DNA of 64,000 nt from Agrostemma githago (taxonomy: Eukaryota > Streptophyta > Magnoliopsida > Caryophyllales > Caryophyllaceae): contig OY288259.1 of assembly GCA_958450325.1 (NCBI GenBank), positions 60,724,987 through 60,788,986 on the forward strand, in the 5' to 3' direction. The notes beneath the pieces are model-generated. The model was not told where the DNA came from. It saw nothing but the letters and a program-made list of their open reading frames with translations, and did not search any database. Of the stretch, positions 24,173-36,236 are shown piece after piece. Position numbers and translations under genes: made by a program. Within the stretch, counting starts at the first letter, position 1, and each line of letters starts with the position of its first letter.

Positions 24173-26759
24173 TCAGGATTGGACGTCCGGGGCTTGTACG
24201 CAACATAACCATTTTTTCTGCAAAATTCACGTCATTATCCTCAGTCATACAGTGTTTCTTAGATGGCAGAAGGTAGAAAACGAGCGTCTGAAAATGAAAG
24301 CTAACTGGATGCTCTTTTCAGCATCTAAAGAATGATACAGTATTATTGACTGATGAAGTCTTAAAAACTTCTTGATGGCAGGTGAAAACGAAAGAAATCG
24401 TCAAGTGAAACCTAGATGCTAGAAAAGGGTTAATATTACGAGTAGGAAATAATATATCTCGTATAGTCGTATCCATATTTATATACGTAGTATACAGAAG
24501 CAAAGTCCGCACTTAGTATTTATATATACTTCTGTTGAGACAGGCAAAGTGGCAAATTATTGGCGATCTTAACATAGTATCAGAGCTTAGGTGTTCACCA
24601 TCAGAAAGCGGCTGAAAACATGCCATACAGAAAGGCAAGATATCGTAATCTTAACAGTTAAAAAACAGGAAGAAGAAAAAAACGACTTACAGGCTGAGAC
24701 TTGGTGGGCTCCATTCCAGGCTTAGAAGAAGGCTGGCTATTACCAGGGGAGTCGGGTTTGCCACCTGTCTTCTTTTCATCCCTAGCTTTATTGAAAATCA
24801 CGGTGAATCCCTCTGCAGAAGCAGGGTCATTGACGTCCCACTCACCAAACTTGGGGAGCGGCCTTCCCTTGTCCTGCAAACAAAAAAGAGGATTAAGAGG
24901 TTATCAGGGGGGCCCAAATAGGCAGACACAACATATTCATTATGACATAGAATCGTAGATAGCGACTGAAATCAAACTACATCCTGTATTTACTAAGCAA
25001 CCATAACACTTTTGTAGACCGTGACCTACATCCTGTATTCACCAAATCTCAATCATGAAGAAACTTTTCACTGCATCAACATACAACTCTTCGTCACACA
25101 CACACACACAGCTATCCAAGATATGACCTTTCGCATTACAACGACAATCCACGATAAATACATTACAACCACTCAAAATGATGTTGCACATAAAAGTATG
25201 TCTAATGTTCGGCTAGTTACTTGCCAGTTGTCACCATCTTACAGCATACAAATGGTGGTAATACGAGAATCAAACAACCTATGAAAAAAAGGCGCTCTTC
25301 CCCAACTTGGGAGGGATAGAGCATTCATAGGAAAGCTAGTAATACACTAGACTAAAAGCTCTACCTACGACTAAAAGCCACAACCAAACAAACGAAATAA
25401 ATACCCATTTGGATACGGCTTAAATAGGAGATTTCGATATCCCCTGATAGAGGAAAACAGAACAAATACTTTTACAGTCACAAAACCATGTCATGAGATC
25501 TAATAATAGAATTGCAAAAAAGGCGATGATGTACCATATTTAAGAAAAGGAAAAAGGTTATCCCGCATACCTTGTAAAGCAAACATATACCAAGGGTGTA
25601 TCTATAAAAAATAACTTTGATAACCCAATAGACATAACAGTCGAAAAAGGTGAGGTAGCAAGAACAGATAGTACTCGTATATCATATGTTCCTAATAGTC
25701 AGTTACAAGTATGTACAACATAGCTTGTAAGATTTAGACATGTCATATTGATAACCCGTAAATAGCTGTTAGTTAAGAAGTAATCAGCAAAAAGAAAGGG
25801 CTCAGGTGTGTTTCGTTTGTACAAGGATAAGAAAAAGAGATCACGAAAGCTGTTGCTCCTAATTTTCCTCTATATTTGGTTGGATCAAAGGAATAGCCTA
25901 ACCCCCCGACACCAACTCATATTCTCCCTCACCGTATTTGCCTTTTCAAGCAAAAGATTCACATACATACGGTCCCTTCGTGATATCACAATTAACAAGC
26001 CAATCGCCCATTTCTGTGAACCAACAAAACTCCGTAAATTCTAGGAACACAATTTCCTAACCAAAGCGAAGCAAAAACATACATTAAAGAGTCGGGTATT
26101 ATGCCAACACGAGTACTTTAAACCTAATTCATGTTCATATCAAAACTTCAAGAACACATGTCATAGATTCTAGTCAATATTTTGCTCAACCCTAGCTACT
26201 AAATATTAGTATATAGTAATATTCTTCCACACTCGAGTTTACGATAAAAAAAAGGCGAAAACTTCTGAAAACATGTCCAATTCAAACCAATCATAGATAC
26301 ATCTATCATGAATTTACAGCTACTCTCCCTTGTGACAGAGGTATCGTCATTTGGTTATAACGGGACAAATACTCCCCATTTATAAAGAAAAGACAACCCA
26401 TATGCTTTTGTACGAGTAATATTTTGTCTTTTCTATGTAAACGGGTCGTATTTGACCCGTTATACAAACAAGAATTTGCGATGAATTGAAGATACCATAA
26501 TCAATATCAAACCATCAATAATCATACAAAACCCACAAAATTCCCAGAAATGACGAATCAGCTGATTAAATCAACAGCGAAAAGGGGGGAAATTCCCAAT
26601 TCCCAATTCCCACTTCCCCCAATCTTCCATGAACTTTTCATTCGAACCCGAAAATTCCGAATCTTTACCATAAATCAGTAACTAGATTACATAATTGAAC
26701 AAATCCCAATTGAATAAACAATTCAAAGAGCGCTGTAACGTCTTTCAATTGATCCAAAT

Positions 26760-26796
<37 letters not shown>

Positions 26797-26998
26797 GCAA
26801 AATTGAATGATTGAAACACAATAACAGCAAATAAAAACCCATTTAACAACCGGATCAAATCAAATAACACAAAATAAAGATGAAATCTGGGGAAATAACC
26901 CCAATTAAAACCGATTAATAAGAACAAAACAAAAGGAATCAAACTACAATTAATTAAATTAAACGGGGGAAAAGGGGGGAAAAAGAACAGACCGTCAT
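24173..26998 (-). CDS. NOI: NOI-domain protein (RIN4-like, short form)
   Basis: Small member of the nitrate-induced/RIN4 family, membrane-attached proteins tied to immune signalling and exocytosis. On the minus strand the exons are 26993-26998 (ATG ACG only), 24691-24873 and 24173-24217, giving 77 residues. The protein opens MTDKGRPLPKFGEWDVND, then has the second conserved NOI half FTVIFNKARDEKK. It ends KKWLCCVQAPDVQS, where the Cys pair is the known palmitoylation site of this family. PKFGEW matches the AvrRpt2 protease cleavage consensus known for NOI proteins. The length suits a single-NOI protein. The two-codon first exon rests on a proper donor (ACG|GTCTGT) and on the known MSDKGR/MTDKGR start; it is the least certain part. 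Intron 1 is 2.1 kb. Confidence 0.88.
26761..26794 (+). repeat. 34-base poly(A) run in NOI intron 1
   Basis: An uninterrupted A run (poly-T in the sense of transcription of NOI) lies about 200 bases from the first exon. It may be a slippage-prone microsatellite or an old retroposon tail; no flanking element is recognisable. Confidence 0.8.
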
Positions 26999-28973
26999 GA
27001 ATGTAGAAATTGGGTATGGATGAAAGGGAAAAAGGGATTGTGTTGTGGGTTTTTGTTAATGGAAAAATGAGGAAATGGAAGAGAATTTTTTGAATAAAAT
27101 TGGATGAAAAGGAAGAAAAAGAGGAGGAAGAAAGGGGGGTGATAGATAGAGAGAGAGAAAAGGGCAGTGAGAGTAATTTAAATGGATGAATGAAAGATGA
27201 CGATGACGTTTTATTTTTATTTTTCCCCATTTCCTTTTTTTGTCTTCTTGTCGGAAACTTAACAAATACTCCTGGTCGAACCGTAAATGTCTCAATCTAG
27301 TGGTTAAGACGGAGGTATTCTGGATGATAGGTGGGTCAGGTTCAATCTTCTTCCCGCTGTTGTAATGCGACTAGGCGCGTTTCGTGAAAAACAAAAAAAA
27401 TTGAGCGGAACTGTAGATGTATTAGCCGAGTGGTTAAGACGGAGGTACCCTGAACGATAAGCGTGACAGGTTCAATCCCCCCCTCACTGTCATTGTAATG
27501 CGACTAAGTTCGCTTTTCATTGAACAAAAAAAACAAATACGAACGGGATCTAGATGTATTAGCCTAGTGGTTAAGACGGAGACATTTTGGATGATAGGTG
27601 TGTCAGGTTCGATCTCCTCCCCGCTGTTGTAATGCTACTAAGCGCGTTTCGTTGAAAACAAAAAAAATGAGCGGAACCGTAGATGTATTAGCCGAGTGGT
27701 TAAGACGGAGGGTACCCTGAACGATAAGCGTGACAGGTTCAATCCCCCCCTCACTGTCATTGTAATGCGACTAAGTTCGCTCTTCGTTGAACAAAAAAAA
27801 ACAAATACGAACGGGATCTAGATGTATTAGCCTAGTGGTTAAGACGGATGTATCATGATTCATGAACAATAGGTGTCAGGTTTGATCTTCTATATGTCAT
27901 TGTAATTGGACTAAGTTCGTTATTCGTTGAAAAAAAACAAACAAACAAATACTGGCGATTAATTAAGTAGTCGTATTTTAATTAGAAATAAATAAATAAT
28001 TAGGACGAATTACTCGTATGTTTTAGAAGTGGAAATCTATAGCTTGATCACAAAAATTATAAGGAGACAATCTTTTAATAGGGTGACAATTTGCTGATTT
28101 TCGTGTTATTATTATGATTGCTTAGTGAACATATTTTTCTCTCGAAAATGTCATTATCAAAACACATACACACGGTCCATGCCATGTCACGTGCATGGAC
28201 GTGTCCAATTCAGCCTTATTTTTTTACATTTTGGGGCGTGTAAGAGAGTGTCGTCGTGCCTAGGTGAGCTCGATACTCAAATGGCCCGACCATGGCGACG
28301 TCAAGCCGTGCTTGGTTGTGGCCCGACCATGGCAACGTCAAACCGTGCTTGGTTGTGGCAAAGGGAGCTCGTGTTATATCCAGTTGTGGATCGTTTTTAG
28401 AATGTATCATGCGTGCCAACTTGCATCTCTAAGCCTGCCTACTCTATTATTGTACATAAACAACCAAACCAAACCAAATTCATTTTGTAAAATTCACCCA
28501 AATCGGATGAATAAATTTGATTTTTGTGACGGTAAGTTAAAGTCTTTGATCAACCAAACGACTTCTAATACGAAACAGTACTTTTTTTCTGGCTTTACCT
28601 AGGATAACTCCAGAGGGTAAAACTGCATTCGTTTTTTCCTAGTATAACAGTATTTATTTCACTTTTACAGTATAATTTACGATTCCACAAGTCGACAGTC
28701 CACGACTACAACTAAGGAAAACCCATTCTATGATCATTGTATCCAACTCTGTGACTTCCTGAATGTAAACAACCCGGCCTGTATTACAGTTTCGAATTTC
28801 CAACGCTGGGTGCCGACCTGAATTCATGCACACAAGTAAAGAGTTTCAGGTGAAGAATTGACGATGAATAAACCAGTAAGATGTTCTCACATGCATTGGA
28901 CTGAAAGTCTGAAACTTACGAGCAGTTTGAACATCATCGAAAAGTTGAAAACTTTTCATGTTTACTGTCGCAC
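26999..28973. other. Intergenic region, NOI promoter to thiolase 3' end
   Basis: The first 300 bases form a CT-rich leader and promoter for NOI on the minus strand (GA-rich as given). A tandem tRNA-like array follows (27287-27935). A short direct duplication lies at about 28280-28360, with two copies of a 36-37 bp GCCCGACCATGGC..CGTGCTTGGTTGTGG unit. The remainder to 28973 includes the thiolase 3' untranslated region. No further gene is seen. Confidence 0.5.
27287..27935 (+). repeat. Five tandem tRNA-like/SINE-like units
   Basis: GTGGTTAAGACGGA recurs at about 27300, 27430, 27567, 27696 and 27835, with spacings 130, 137, 129 and 139. Two subtypes alternate (GAGCGGAAC.. and GAACGGGATCTAGATG..), so the higher-order unit is about 267 bases. 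Units 2 and 4 keep perfect Pol III boxes: A-box TAGCCGAGTGG (27423-27433, 27689-27699) and B-box GTTCAATCC (27470-27478, 27737-27745). Each unit ends TTGTAATGCGACTAAG..CGTTGAA plus an A-rich run. The A-box part resembles tRNA-Leu/Ser. No unit folds convincingly as a functional tRNA by eye. Confidence 0.8.
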
Positions 28974-31900
28974 TTACATGTATTCTAGGACAAGCGCAGA
29001 TGCGCCTCCGCCTCCATTGCAAATGCCAGCAACACCGATCCTACCTTTCTTTTGCCTTAGAACCTGTAAGTTTGAACCATGTTATTGTCACAGAATCAAA
29101 ATTCCAATATTATCCTCGTAAATAAGAATTGCGCAAATTTTTACGTACACCAAGCAGTGTGACTAATATTCGAGCTCCACTGCAACCCAAAGGATGTCCC
29201 AGAGACACAGCTCCACCATGCACATTAACTTTTTCCTGCGCAAAAAAGAGAGAAGTTTTAAACATTTGCAGAGCAGTCAGACAGTCGAAATATCAAGTGA
29301 TCAATATCGATTCTGGAATCTGAGGAATGGCTTGACGATGGAAATGGTGAAGAAACTAACAGGATCAAGACCAAGCAGTTTCTGGTTTGCAAGAGCCACT
29401 ACCTGTAAAACATAAACCAAAAGAGGTATTACGAAAAATCAAAATGCAACAGCAGGAAAAAAAAAAGGCGTAAGATGTAGAGGAAATCATTATATTACTG
29501 AGAACGCCTCGTTGATCTCGTAAAAATCAACTTGAGATGCATCCAAACCAGCAGTAGAAATCGCTTTCGGAATCGCTAAGGCTGGAGCCGTGGTGAACCA
29601 CTCAGGAGCCTGATCGGACAACGTCAATAGAAGAACAAAGATTTAAACTCTCGCTTATGACAGTAAAGTAGAAATTTATGGAATAGAACAGAACGAAGAT
29701 TAGCACCTGAGCTGCATCAGCAAACCCTCGGACTCTAGCAATAACTTGTAGTCCAAGTTTTTTGGCTTTTTCTCCGCTGACCAATACTAATGCAGCAGCA
29801 CCATCACTAAATGCAGAAAATCGAGGAAGAGAATTAGCAGTTTTACGAGTACGGATCTAGAGACACTGAGACAGGAGTACCTTATTAGTGAAGCGTTTCC
29901 AGCGGTGACAGATCCACCACTCTTCTTGAAGCTAGGAGAAAGCTTCCTCAATTTGGCTGGATCAAACTGATAGCCAATGAGTAAAACAAATTACGAGGGG
30001 AGGAAATAAATGGCAACAGAGACGTGATAATGAATTCAATTGCCGAAACAATCAAGACTGTAAAATATTTACCTTGTTAAGACTTTCGTCCCTTTCAATA
30101 GTTGAAGATTGTTTTCCTCTAGCTCCTGGTATCGTCACCTACAGTAGAATTCCATTCAATGTTATTGATTTATTCATTGGTTCAGCCACGCGTTGCTAAA
30201 CCAGGCAGTTGAAAATTACCGGTGCTATTTCCCATACAAATGCACCACTCTTTTGGGCGGCAATACCACGCTCAAAGCTTCTTATAGCATAATTATCCTG
30301 TGCAAAGAACAACGTAGTAACAACATTACAAAGCTTCTATAACATTAGTGATCGTACACTGAATGTAAGAAGTGACCATGACACGGACTATAAGAAAAAA
30401 ATGAGTGTAACATTACTGCAAGTCTTTGACATGTTTACTATTCAGATACCTGGTCTTCTCTCGACACTTTAAACTTATCTGCACAGATTTCTGCGCATAT
30501 TCCCATGCCAAAATCGTTATACACATCCCAAAGACCATCTTTGAGCATTCCGTCAACTATAACGTCATGTCCAAGCCTAGAACCTGTTCTGTAGTCAGAC
30601 AAAGAGCTTATGAATAATTTAATGCAAAACAAAAGTTGTTTGGATGGCAATTTATGAAGTTCTGTAAACCAAAAGGATTGACTTTGGAGTCCGAGTGTAT
30701 AGAACGTGTAGCAAAGGCACAAAACAGTAACAAACCTTGCGTGGGTTATGTACTTGGGCGCATTAGACATGCTTTCCATTCCTCCAGCCACAACGATGTC
30801 ATTATCCCCCAATCGGATACTTTGGGCAGCAATCATAGTTGCTATTAACATAAAATCAATCATAACCCATCCATTCAGAGCGGAAATCACATTTAAGGCC
30901 TTACTTGGAAAGTAGGCAATCAAAACGGAACCCCATTTCATTTATTTTTATCTCTATTACCCTCGAAACAATTGTCTACATTGCAAGTAAAAGCCATGGT
31001 AAAACAAAAAAAAAACCGCACCTTTCATTCCTGAAGAACACACTTTGTTGATGGTGGTGCAAACGACCGAGTTCGGAATACCTGCACCCAAAGCCGCCTG
31101 TCTTGCAGGCGCCTGTCCCAAATTGGCACTAAGCACATTTCCAAAAAACACTTCTTGAACAAGTGATGGATCTACTCCGGCTCTTCTAAGAGCACCTACG
31201 CAATTTACACGCATCATGGAATTGGCTGACAAAGCATGGAACTAATATACTACGTGTACTACAAGTCTACAACATACCCAAAAAGAGAACCAGACGGAGG
31301 AAAGGGTCTTACATTCTATAGCTATCGATCCAAGCTTAGTTGCAGATAATGATGACAAAGAACCAAGAAGGGTCCCCATTGGTGTTCTTGCTACACCGAC
31401 AATGCAAACATCTGTTCCATCAATAAGCAAACCATTAAGCCCATTCTACACTACTACTACTACTACTACTACTACACACCGCCAAATTTTCAATCAGGCA
31501 ATCATTGTGACAACGAAGACTCCATTGATTGAAAACCTATTCCGAAATTCAGCCATGCGCGATAATCACCTATCCAACATTCCAACCCCATCATCTAGCC
31601 CACAAAGGGGAAATCTTTCATATATCCCTTCGCTCCAAAACCGTTTTCTGAAGAATGTGAGGGGATAGTTTACTCAGGTGTATGGAATCGGAGCGAACAA
31701 AACAGAATAATACAAATCTACTAATTTCAGTGTTCGGTAAACAGCATATTGAAACAGTAGATTGTAATACGCATAGATTAAACAATCTAGGAGACTAAAC
31801 CCGCTGATTACGAAACATTTTTACTAAAATCCCTTGATTGAAATATGCTATTCAAACCCAGTGCCGAACTCCTATCCTATTTTTGTGTCTCACTCTATGT

Positions 31901-32374
31901 GTCACACCAATAAAATATGCAACAAATATTATAATTTATTGATATGTCATCTCGTGTATGGTGTGGCACACAGGATCCGCACTGATTCAAACCTATCAAT
32001 CAAATCTATCTCTTGTAATTTGGTGGATCAATCAATCTACTTTTGCCAATTATAATTCGTTGAATACCAAACCGGGCCTCAATCGTTCGTTTAACTTTGA
32101 TTAAAATACCGCTCACAAACAACTGACGACATCGAATTTACCATAGCTTCATGAGCTCACTCCATTATCAGAGGATTTACCAAAATTACACAAAATCGAT
32201 TCAAAAAAATGAGATTAACATCATTATTACAATACAAAAGAAACAAAATTGAATCGAACCCAACTCATTAAATTGCTCGAATTGATGGAAAAAACAAAGA
32301 ATTAAGGATAAAAAAATCGAAAACAGACCTCTGGGTTTTATTGATTGATCATTGGGTTGAGGAATTCGATCCAT
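28974..32374 (-). CDS. AACT: Cytosolic acetoacetyl-CoA thiolase
   Basis: Condenses two acetyl-CoA to acetoacetyl-CoA, the first step of the cytosolic mevalonate pathway. Minus-strand exons: 32329-32374, 31313-31411, 31022-31195, 30736-30841, 30450-30588, 30220-30297, 30073-30138, 29881-29966, 29707-29806, 29499-29609, 29361-29402, 29149-29235 and 28974-29063, giving 407 residues (family about 403-415). Visible motifs are the nucleophile Cys in NKVCSSGMKA (about residue 101), VVAGGMESMSN, the NEAF motif, and the C-terminal GHPLGCSGAR with the catalytic His and second Cys. The end is ALVLEYM with no peroxisomal SKL-type signal, so I infer a cytosolic form. The start is MDRIPQPNDQ; an upstream TTG in frame was not used. 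All junctions are GT-AG. The gene looks intact. Confidence 0.95.
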
Positions 32375-33291
32375 TTCTGCCAACCAGAAATTTATGGCAA
32401 ACTAGAACAGAATTGAATAATTCTGGGTTATGAATTTATGATGAAATGATAAAGATGATGAATTTACTTTGAAGTTGAAGAAGAAGAGTGTAGGAAACAA
32501 ACTTGAAACTTTGAGCTATGGGGTTGTTTTTTCTGTTCAGATTACCCGTCTTAACCACAAGACTAAGATATTCGGTTGAATTATGAAATTGTACGAGTGA
32601 GTCGTTCAGGAATCATGAGTAAGGTCATGTTCTTTTGAATTTATATTCAGTCAGTTTCAGTTCAGCTCCAGAGACATATTTTGTCTCTATATTTCAGTCA
32701 GTTTCAGTTAAATCAAGTTAAGTTCAGTCAGTTTCAGTCCAAAAGAACATAGCCTAAATGTTTAAATGATATGGTTTGGTACACGATTCATCGACGATTC
32801 ACTCAATCATACTAGAGAATAGAGAAAATGTACTCTTGTTAAGTGGTCAGCATCGGTCATAAATCGATCAGTCATGTAAAAAAGCGATCTTTACTTGTTT
32901 GTTGCTTAAAATTGAAAACGGACGAGGTGCCTCGTGAAGCGATCTTTGACACATGGTACAAAATTCGTATGAAAATAAAACCCAACCATGCTCGACCTTT
33001 GAAACGGTTCAATTTAAAGTGCATAATACACATTTTTCAAAGATTCTACTGCCCAAAAAAACGGAGAATTATGAAACTATTCCGAAAAAGGGAATATTAA
33101 ACGTTCTATAAAATACTATGTATAATATTTTTATATAAAACCGTCTCACCACTGGAACACCAAACCTAAGGAAAAGTCGAAGGAGTAGAAAAACACAAGA
33201 ACACTGAACAGAACTTATGAGCCTTCTTCATCCCTTCCAAAGAAGAAATTAGTTCAACTCCTTATTGTTTCTTCTCTTTTACTATTAAGTT
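32375..33291. promoter_or_regulatory. Divergent promoter region, thiolase and GPN2
   Basis: The two head-to-head genes share this 0.9-kb stretch. It contains a small MITE (32622-32755) and an ACCGTCTC motif at 33140. I see no convincing TATA box on either side, which suits two housekeeping-type genes. No other gene is seen. Confidence 0.45.
32622..32755. mobile_element. Short MITE with TTCAGTCAG-rich interior
   Basis: The left end is AGGTCATGTTCTTTTGA; the right end, reverse-complemented, is AGGCTATGTTCTTTTGGA. The interior is built of CAGTCAGTTTCAGTTCAG-type repeats. No clear target duplication is visible. A similar CAGTTTAGCTCAGTTCA string occurs near 11490. Confidence 0.65.
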
Positions 33292-36236
33292 ATGGTGTTT
33301 GGGCAAGTCGTAATCGGGCCTCCGGGTTCGGGTAAGACCACTTACTGCAATGGAATGTCCCAATTTCTAACCCTTATTGGAAGGTACTTTCAATTTTCTC
33401 TATCTCTTTTTTCTTTTTCTTTTTTTAAAATTTTGCAGCTTAATTTTTGCTATAGATTGCATTGTTTAATCCATGATTTGTCTGAATATCCGACTCTCTC
33501 GGGTGTGGCCCAGACCCGTTATGAATTTCACAGAAACCCATTTGTAGTTTGCTGCTGTTTCAGTAATTTCACCCTAATTGGTAGAATTTCATACTATTAG
33601 GTCACTCTCGTTGCTCCGTCTCCGTCATTTGTTTATCTGTTTGTATTCGATGTGAGGGGGATTTTAGTTAGCAAAACAAGTGATTAGGAGTAAGAATTTC
33701 AGGTTTGCATTCGTTGTGATTGGAGTTTTAGTTGATTGAATGATTTCGGGTTAGGATGTTAATTAGTACTTTAGTGTTTTGATTTCGTATTGATTTGTCT
33801 TCGTGTAGTAATTCACGTTTTGAAGGCGTTGTTAGGCAAGTATCCGAAAGTTTGGAGCTTTTGTGAAACTCCTCTTCTTGGTTTCGTTGCTAGAGGTTTT
33901 AATGTACGAGCAGCGCACTTAGTTGCATGGGGCAGATAGTCTTGACCACTAGGCCTAATACATTCGAGTAGTATGTGGGAAAGGAAACATAGTGTCCAAA
34001 AGTTTCGAACTTTTGTTAATATATACGAGTATCTTCTTGGACTGGAATTTAGTATGTGAGAAAGGTTGCGTAGTATCTCAAAGTTTCGAACTTTCTTGGG
34101 CTAGAGGTTAAAATGTAGTAACATAGTAACTGAAAGTTCCGAGCTTTTGTCAATATTTCTTGGGCTGGAATCTAGTATGTGAGAAAGGTTGCGTAGTATC
34201 TCAAAGTTTCGAACTTCGGCTAGAGGTTAAAATGTAGCGTGTGGGAAAGGTAACATAGTAACTGAAAGTTCCGAGCTTTTGTCAATATATCTTCTTGGGC
34301 TGGAATTTAGTACTCCGTATGTGAGAAAGGTTGCGTAGTATCTCAAAGGCTCGAACTTTCTTCGGCTAAAGGTTAAAAACTTAAAATGTAGTATGTGGGA
34401 AAGGTAACATAGTAACTGAAAGTTCCAAACTTTTGTCAAAATATCTTCTCGAGCTGGAATTTAGTACTATGTGAGAAAGGTTGCGTAGTATCTGAAAGTT
34501 TCGAGAATAACAGGGTTAGTGGAGAAGTTGCCTCGTCCTCGGATTACTCTCTTTTTCTCGAACTTTGGATACTACTGGATTGGCTATCCGTCTGTTTTCC
34601 TTGATATCGAAATTGATAAACTTTTGTTGTTCAAACGCAGAAAAGTTGCTGTAATCAATTTAGACCCTGCAAATGATGCATTGCCGTATCCTTTTAATTT
34701 TACCACCACCCTGGTAATCTTGTGTCCGTCTGTTGCTGATAACCTATTAGTTGCTCATTTATATGGTTAGTATCCTTAACCTAAGACGAAGGTATGACTG
34801 CGCTATTAACATTGAGGAATTGATCAAGCTTAGTGACGTGATGAATGAACATTCACTTGGGCCTAATGGAGGTTAGTCTCTATTATTACCGCGTATATGG
34901 ATATCAGTCATATCACCTCTTTGGTATCCTGTTTCAGTAATGAATAAGACGCTTTCAAATCTTCGTAGGTCTTGTTTATTGTATGGATTATTTGGAGAAG
35001 AACATCGATTGGCTCGAGAACAAGTTGAAGCCACTTATTAAAGGTTTTGTACATTTTTTCGATTAATAGGTATCATTTTTGTACTGCTACTGACAGTGAA
35101 GATTTCTACCCTGCAGATCACTATCTACTTTTCGACTTTCCTGGTCAAGTTGAGCTATTTTTCCTACATTCGAATGCCAAAAATGTTATAATGAAACTGA
35201 TCAAGAAATTGAATCTTAGGGTACACACTTTTCCTACATTTTTTTAATTTTTTTTTTTTTTTTAACTTTTTCCGCTTTATTTTGGTTGTTTTCTCAGATG
35301 TTTATACTCTACACATCCGTTGCAGTTAACTGTTGTGCATTTAGTCGATGCGCATCTTTGCAGTGACCCAGGGAAGTACGTTAGTGCATTGGTACTATCG
35401 TTGTCCACCATGCTTCATATGGAGCTTCCTCATGTAAACGTTCTCTCTAAGATCGACCTGATCGAAAGTTATGGAAAACTTGGTACCTCCTCACTGGTTC
35501 TTCACTCTCTATCAATCAATCCACTATCAAAACCCGACTTCTGTTCATCTTACCTATATTTTCTCTTCGTTGCAGCTTTTAACCTGGATTTTTACACCGA
35601 TGCGCAAGATTTGTCATATTTGCAACAGTGCCTTGATCAAGATCCTCGCTCTGCCAAGTACAGGTACACTAGAAACGTCCTGCAGTGTTTTTTCTATATG
35701 ATGTGGACGAAAGTTGTTGGAGTTCATCGATGACATTAATGCAGGAAGCTTACCAAGGAGCTGTGTGATGTCGTGGATGATTTTAGTCTCGTCAATTTTA
35801 CAACACTGGACATACAGGTATGCATGCCACTGTGTGTGTTTTTTTTCAAACGATTATGGTTCTATCTCTGTGCTTTGCCTTTGCATGTTTTCGGGAGTCG
35901 AGTTCTTACCTTAACCTGCTACTTCAGGACAAGGAAAGTGTCGGAACCCTAGTGAAGTTGATTGATAAAACCAACGGGTACATCTTTGCTGGTATAGAGA
36001 GTAGTGCAGTGGAGTTCAGCAAAATTGCAGTTCGTCAAGTTGACTGGGATTATTACAGATATCCTTTTTTTAAGAACCGCTTCTGTTTATACTCGTTTAA
36101 TTTAACTTTATGTCTGAAGAAATTGAATTATTGAACTTTATTGTTTACGCTTTCCTTGACAAAGCATTCCACAGTTGCAGCAGTGCAAGAGAAGTACATG
36201 AAAGACGATGAAGCTGATAATGATCCCAGCACGTAG
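33292..36236 (+). CDS. QQT1: GPN-loop GTPase 2 (QQT1-like)
   Basis: Small GTPase of the GPN family, linked to RNA polymerase II assembly/import and, in Arabidopsis, to embryo division. Exons 33292-33383, 34641-34685, 34792-34871, 34969-35043, 35117-35220, 35326-35482, 35576-35663, 35745-35817, 35928-36058 and 36173-36236 give 302 residues. Visible motifs are the P-loop GPPGSGKTT, NLDPAND, the diagnostic GPN in LGPNGG, the G3-type FDFPGQVELF and the G4-type SKIDLIESYG. The last intron (36059-36172) begins ATATCCTT and ends AC, a U12 AT-AC intron; without removing it the protein would read 24 foreign residues and stop. The C-terminus VAAVQEKYMKDDE is typical. Intron 1 is 1.26 kb and carries tandem repeats. 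Confidence 0.94.
33990..34510 (+). repeat. Tandem repeats in GPN2 intron 1
   Basis: Four to five diverged copies of a 115-150 bp unit with GTGAGAAAGGTTGCGTAGTA and CTGAAAGTTCCGAGCTTTTG strings. GTGAGAAAGG occurs near 34057, 34180, 34321 and 34471. They are non-coding and diverged by indels. One copy contains TACTCCGTA (34311). Confidence 0.75.
36059..36172 (+). other. U12-type AT-AC intron of GPN2
   Basis: The 5' splice site is exactly ATATCCTT, the U12 AT-AC consensus. The branch-site element TTCCTTGAC (36152-36160) fits TTCCTTRAY, and the intron ends AC 12 bases after it. Exon phases (AG|A) restore YYRVAAVQEK. No GT is available at the exon 9 boundary. The length is 114 bases. Confidence 0.9.

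Noticed and set aside
24574..24590. Retrotransposon primer-binding site (AGTATCAGAGCTTA)
   Set aside because: Resembles the initiator-Met tRNA complement, but no LTR, polypurine tract or gag-pol lies nearby; it is within NOI intron 2.
26745..27230. 161-codon minus-strand frame upstream of NOI
   Set aside because: Spans the poly(A) run, the first NOI exon in another frame and the CT-rich leader; composition is low-complexity.
27423..27500. Functional tRNA-Leu/Ser gene
   Set aside because: The A and B boxes are good but I cannot build acceptor and anticodon stems; tandem, diverging copies fit a SINE-like repeat better.
36059..36134. GPN2 exon 9 reading through to YPFFKNRF... stop
   Set aside because: The U12 splice signals and the conserved VAAVQEKY tail after 36173 show this stretch is intron.
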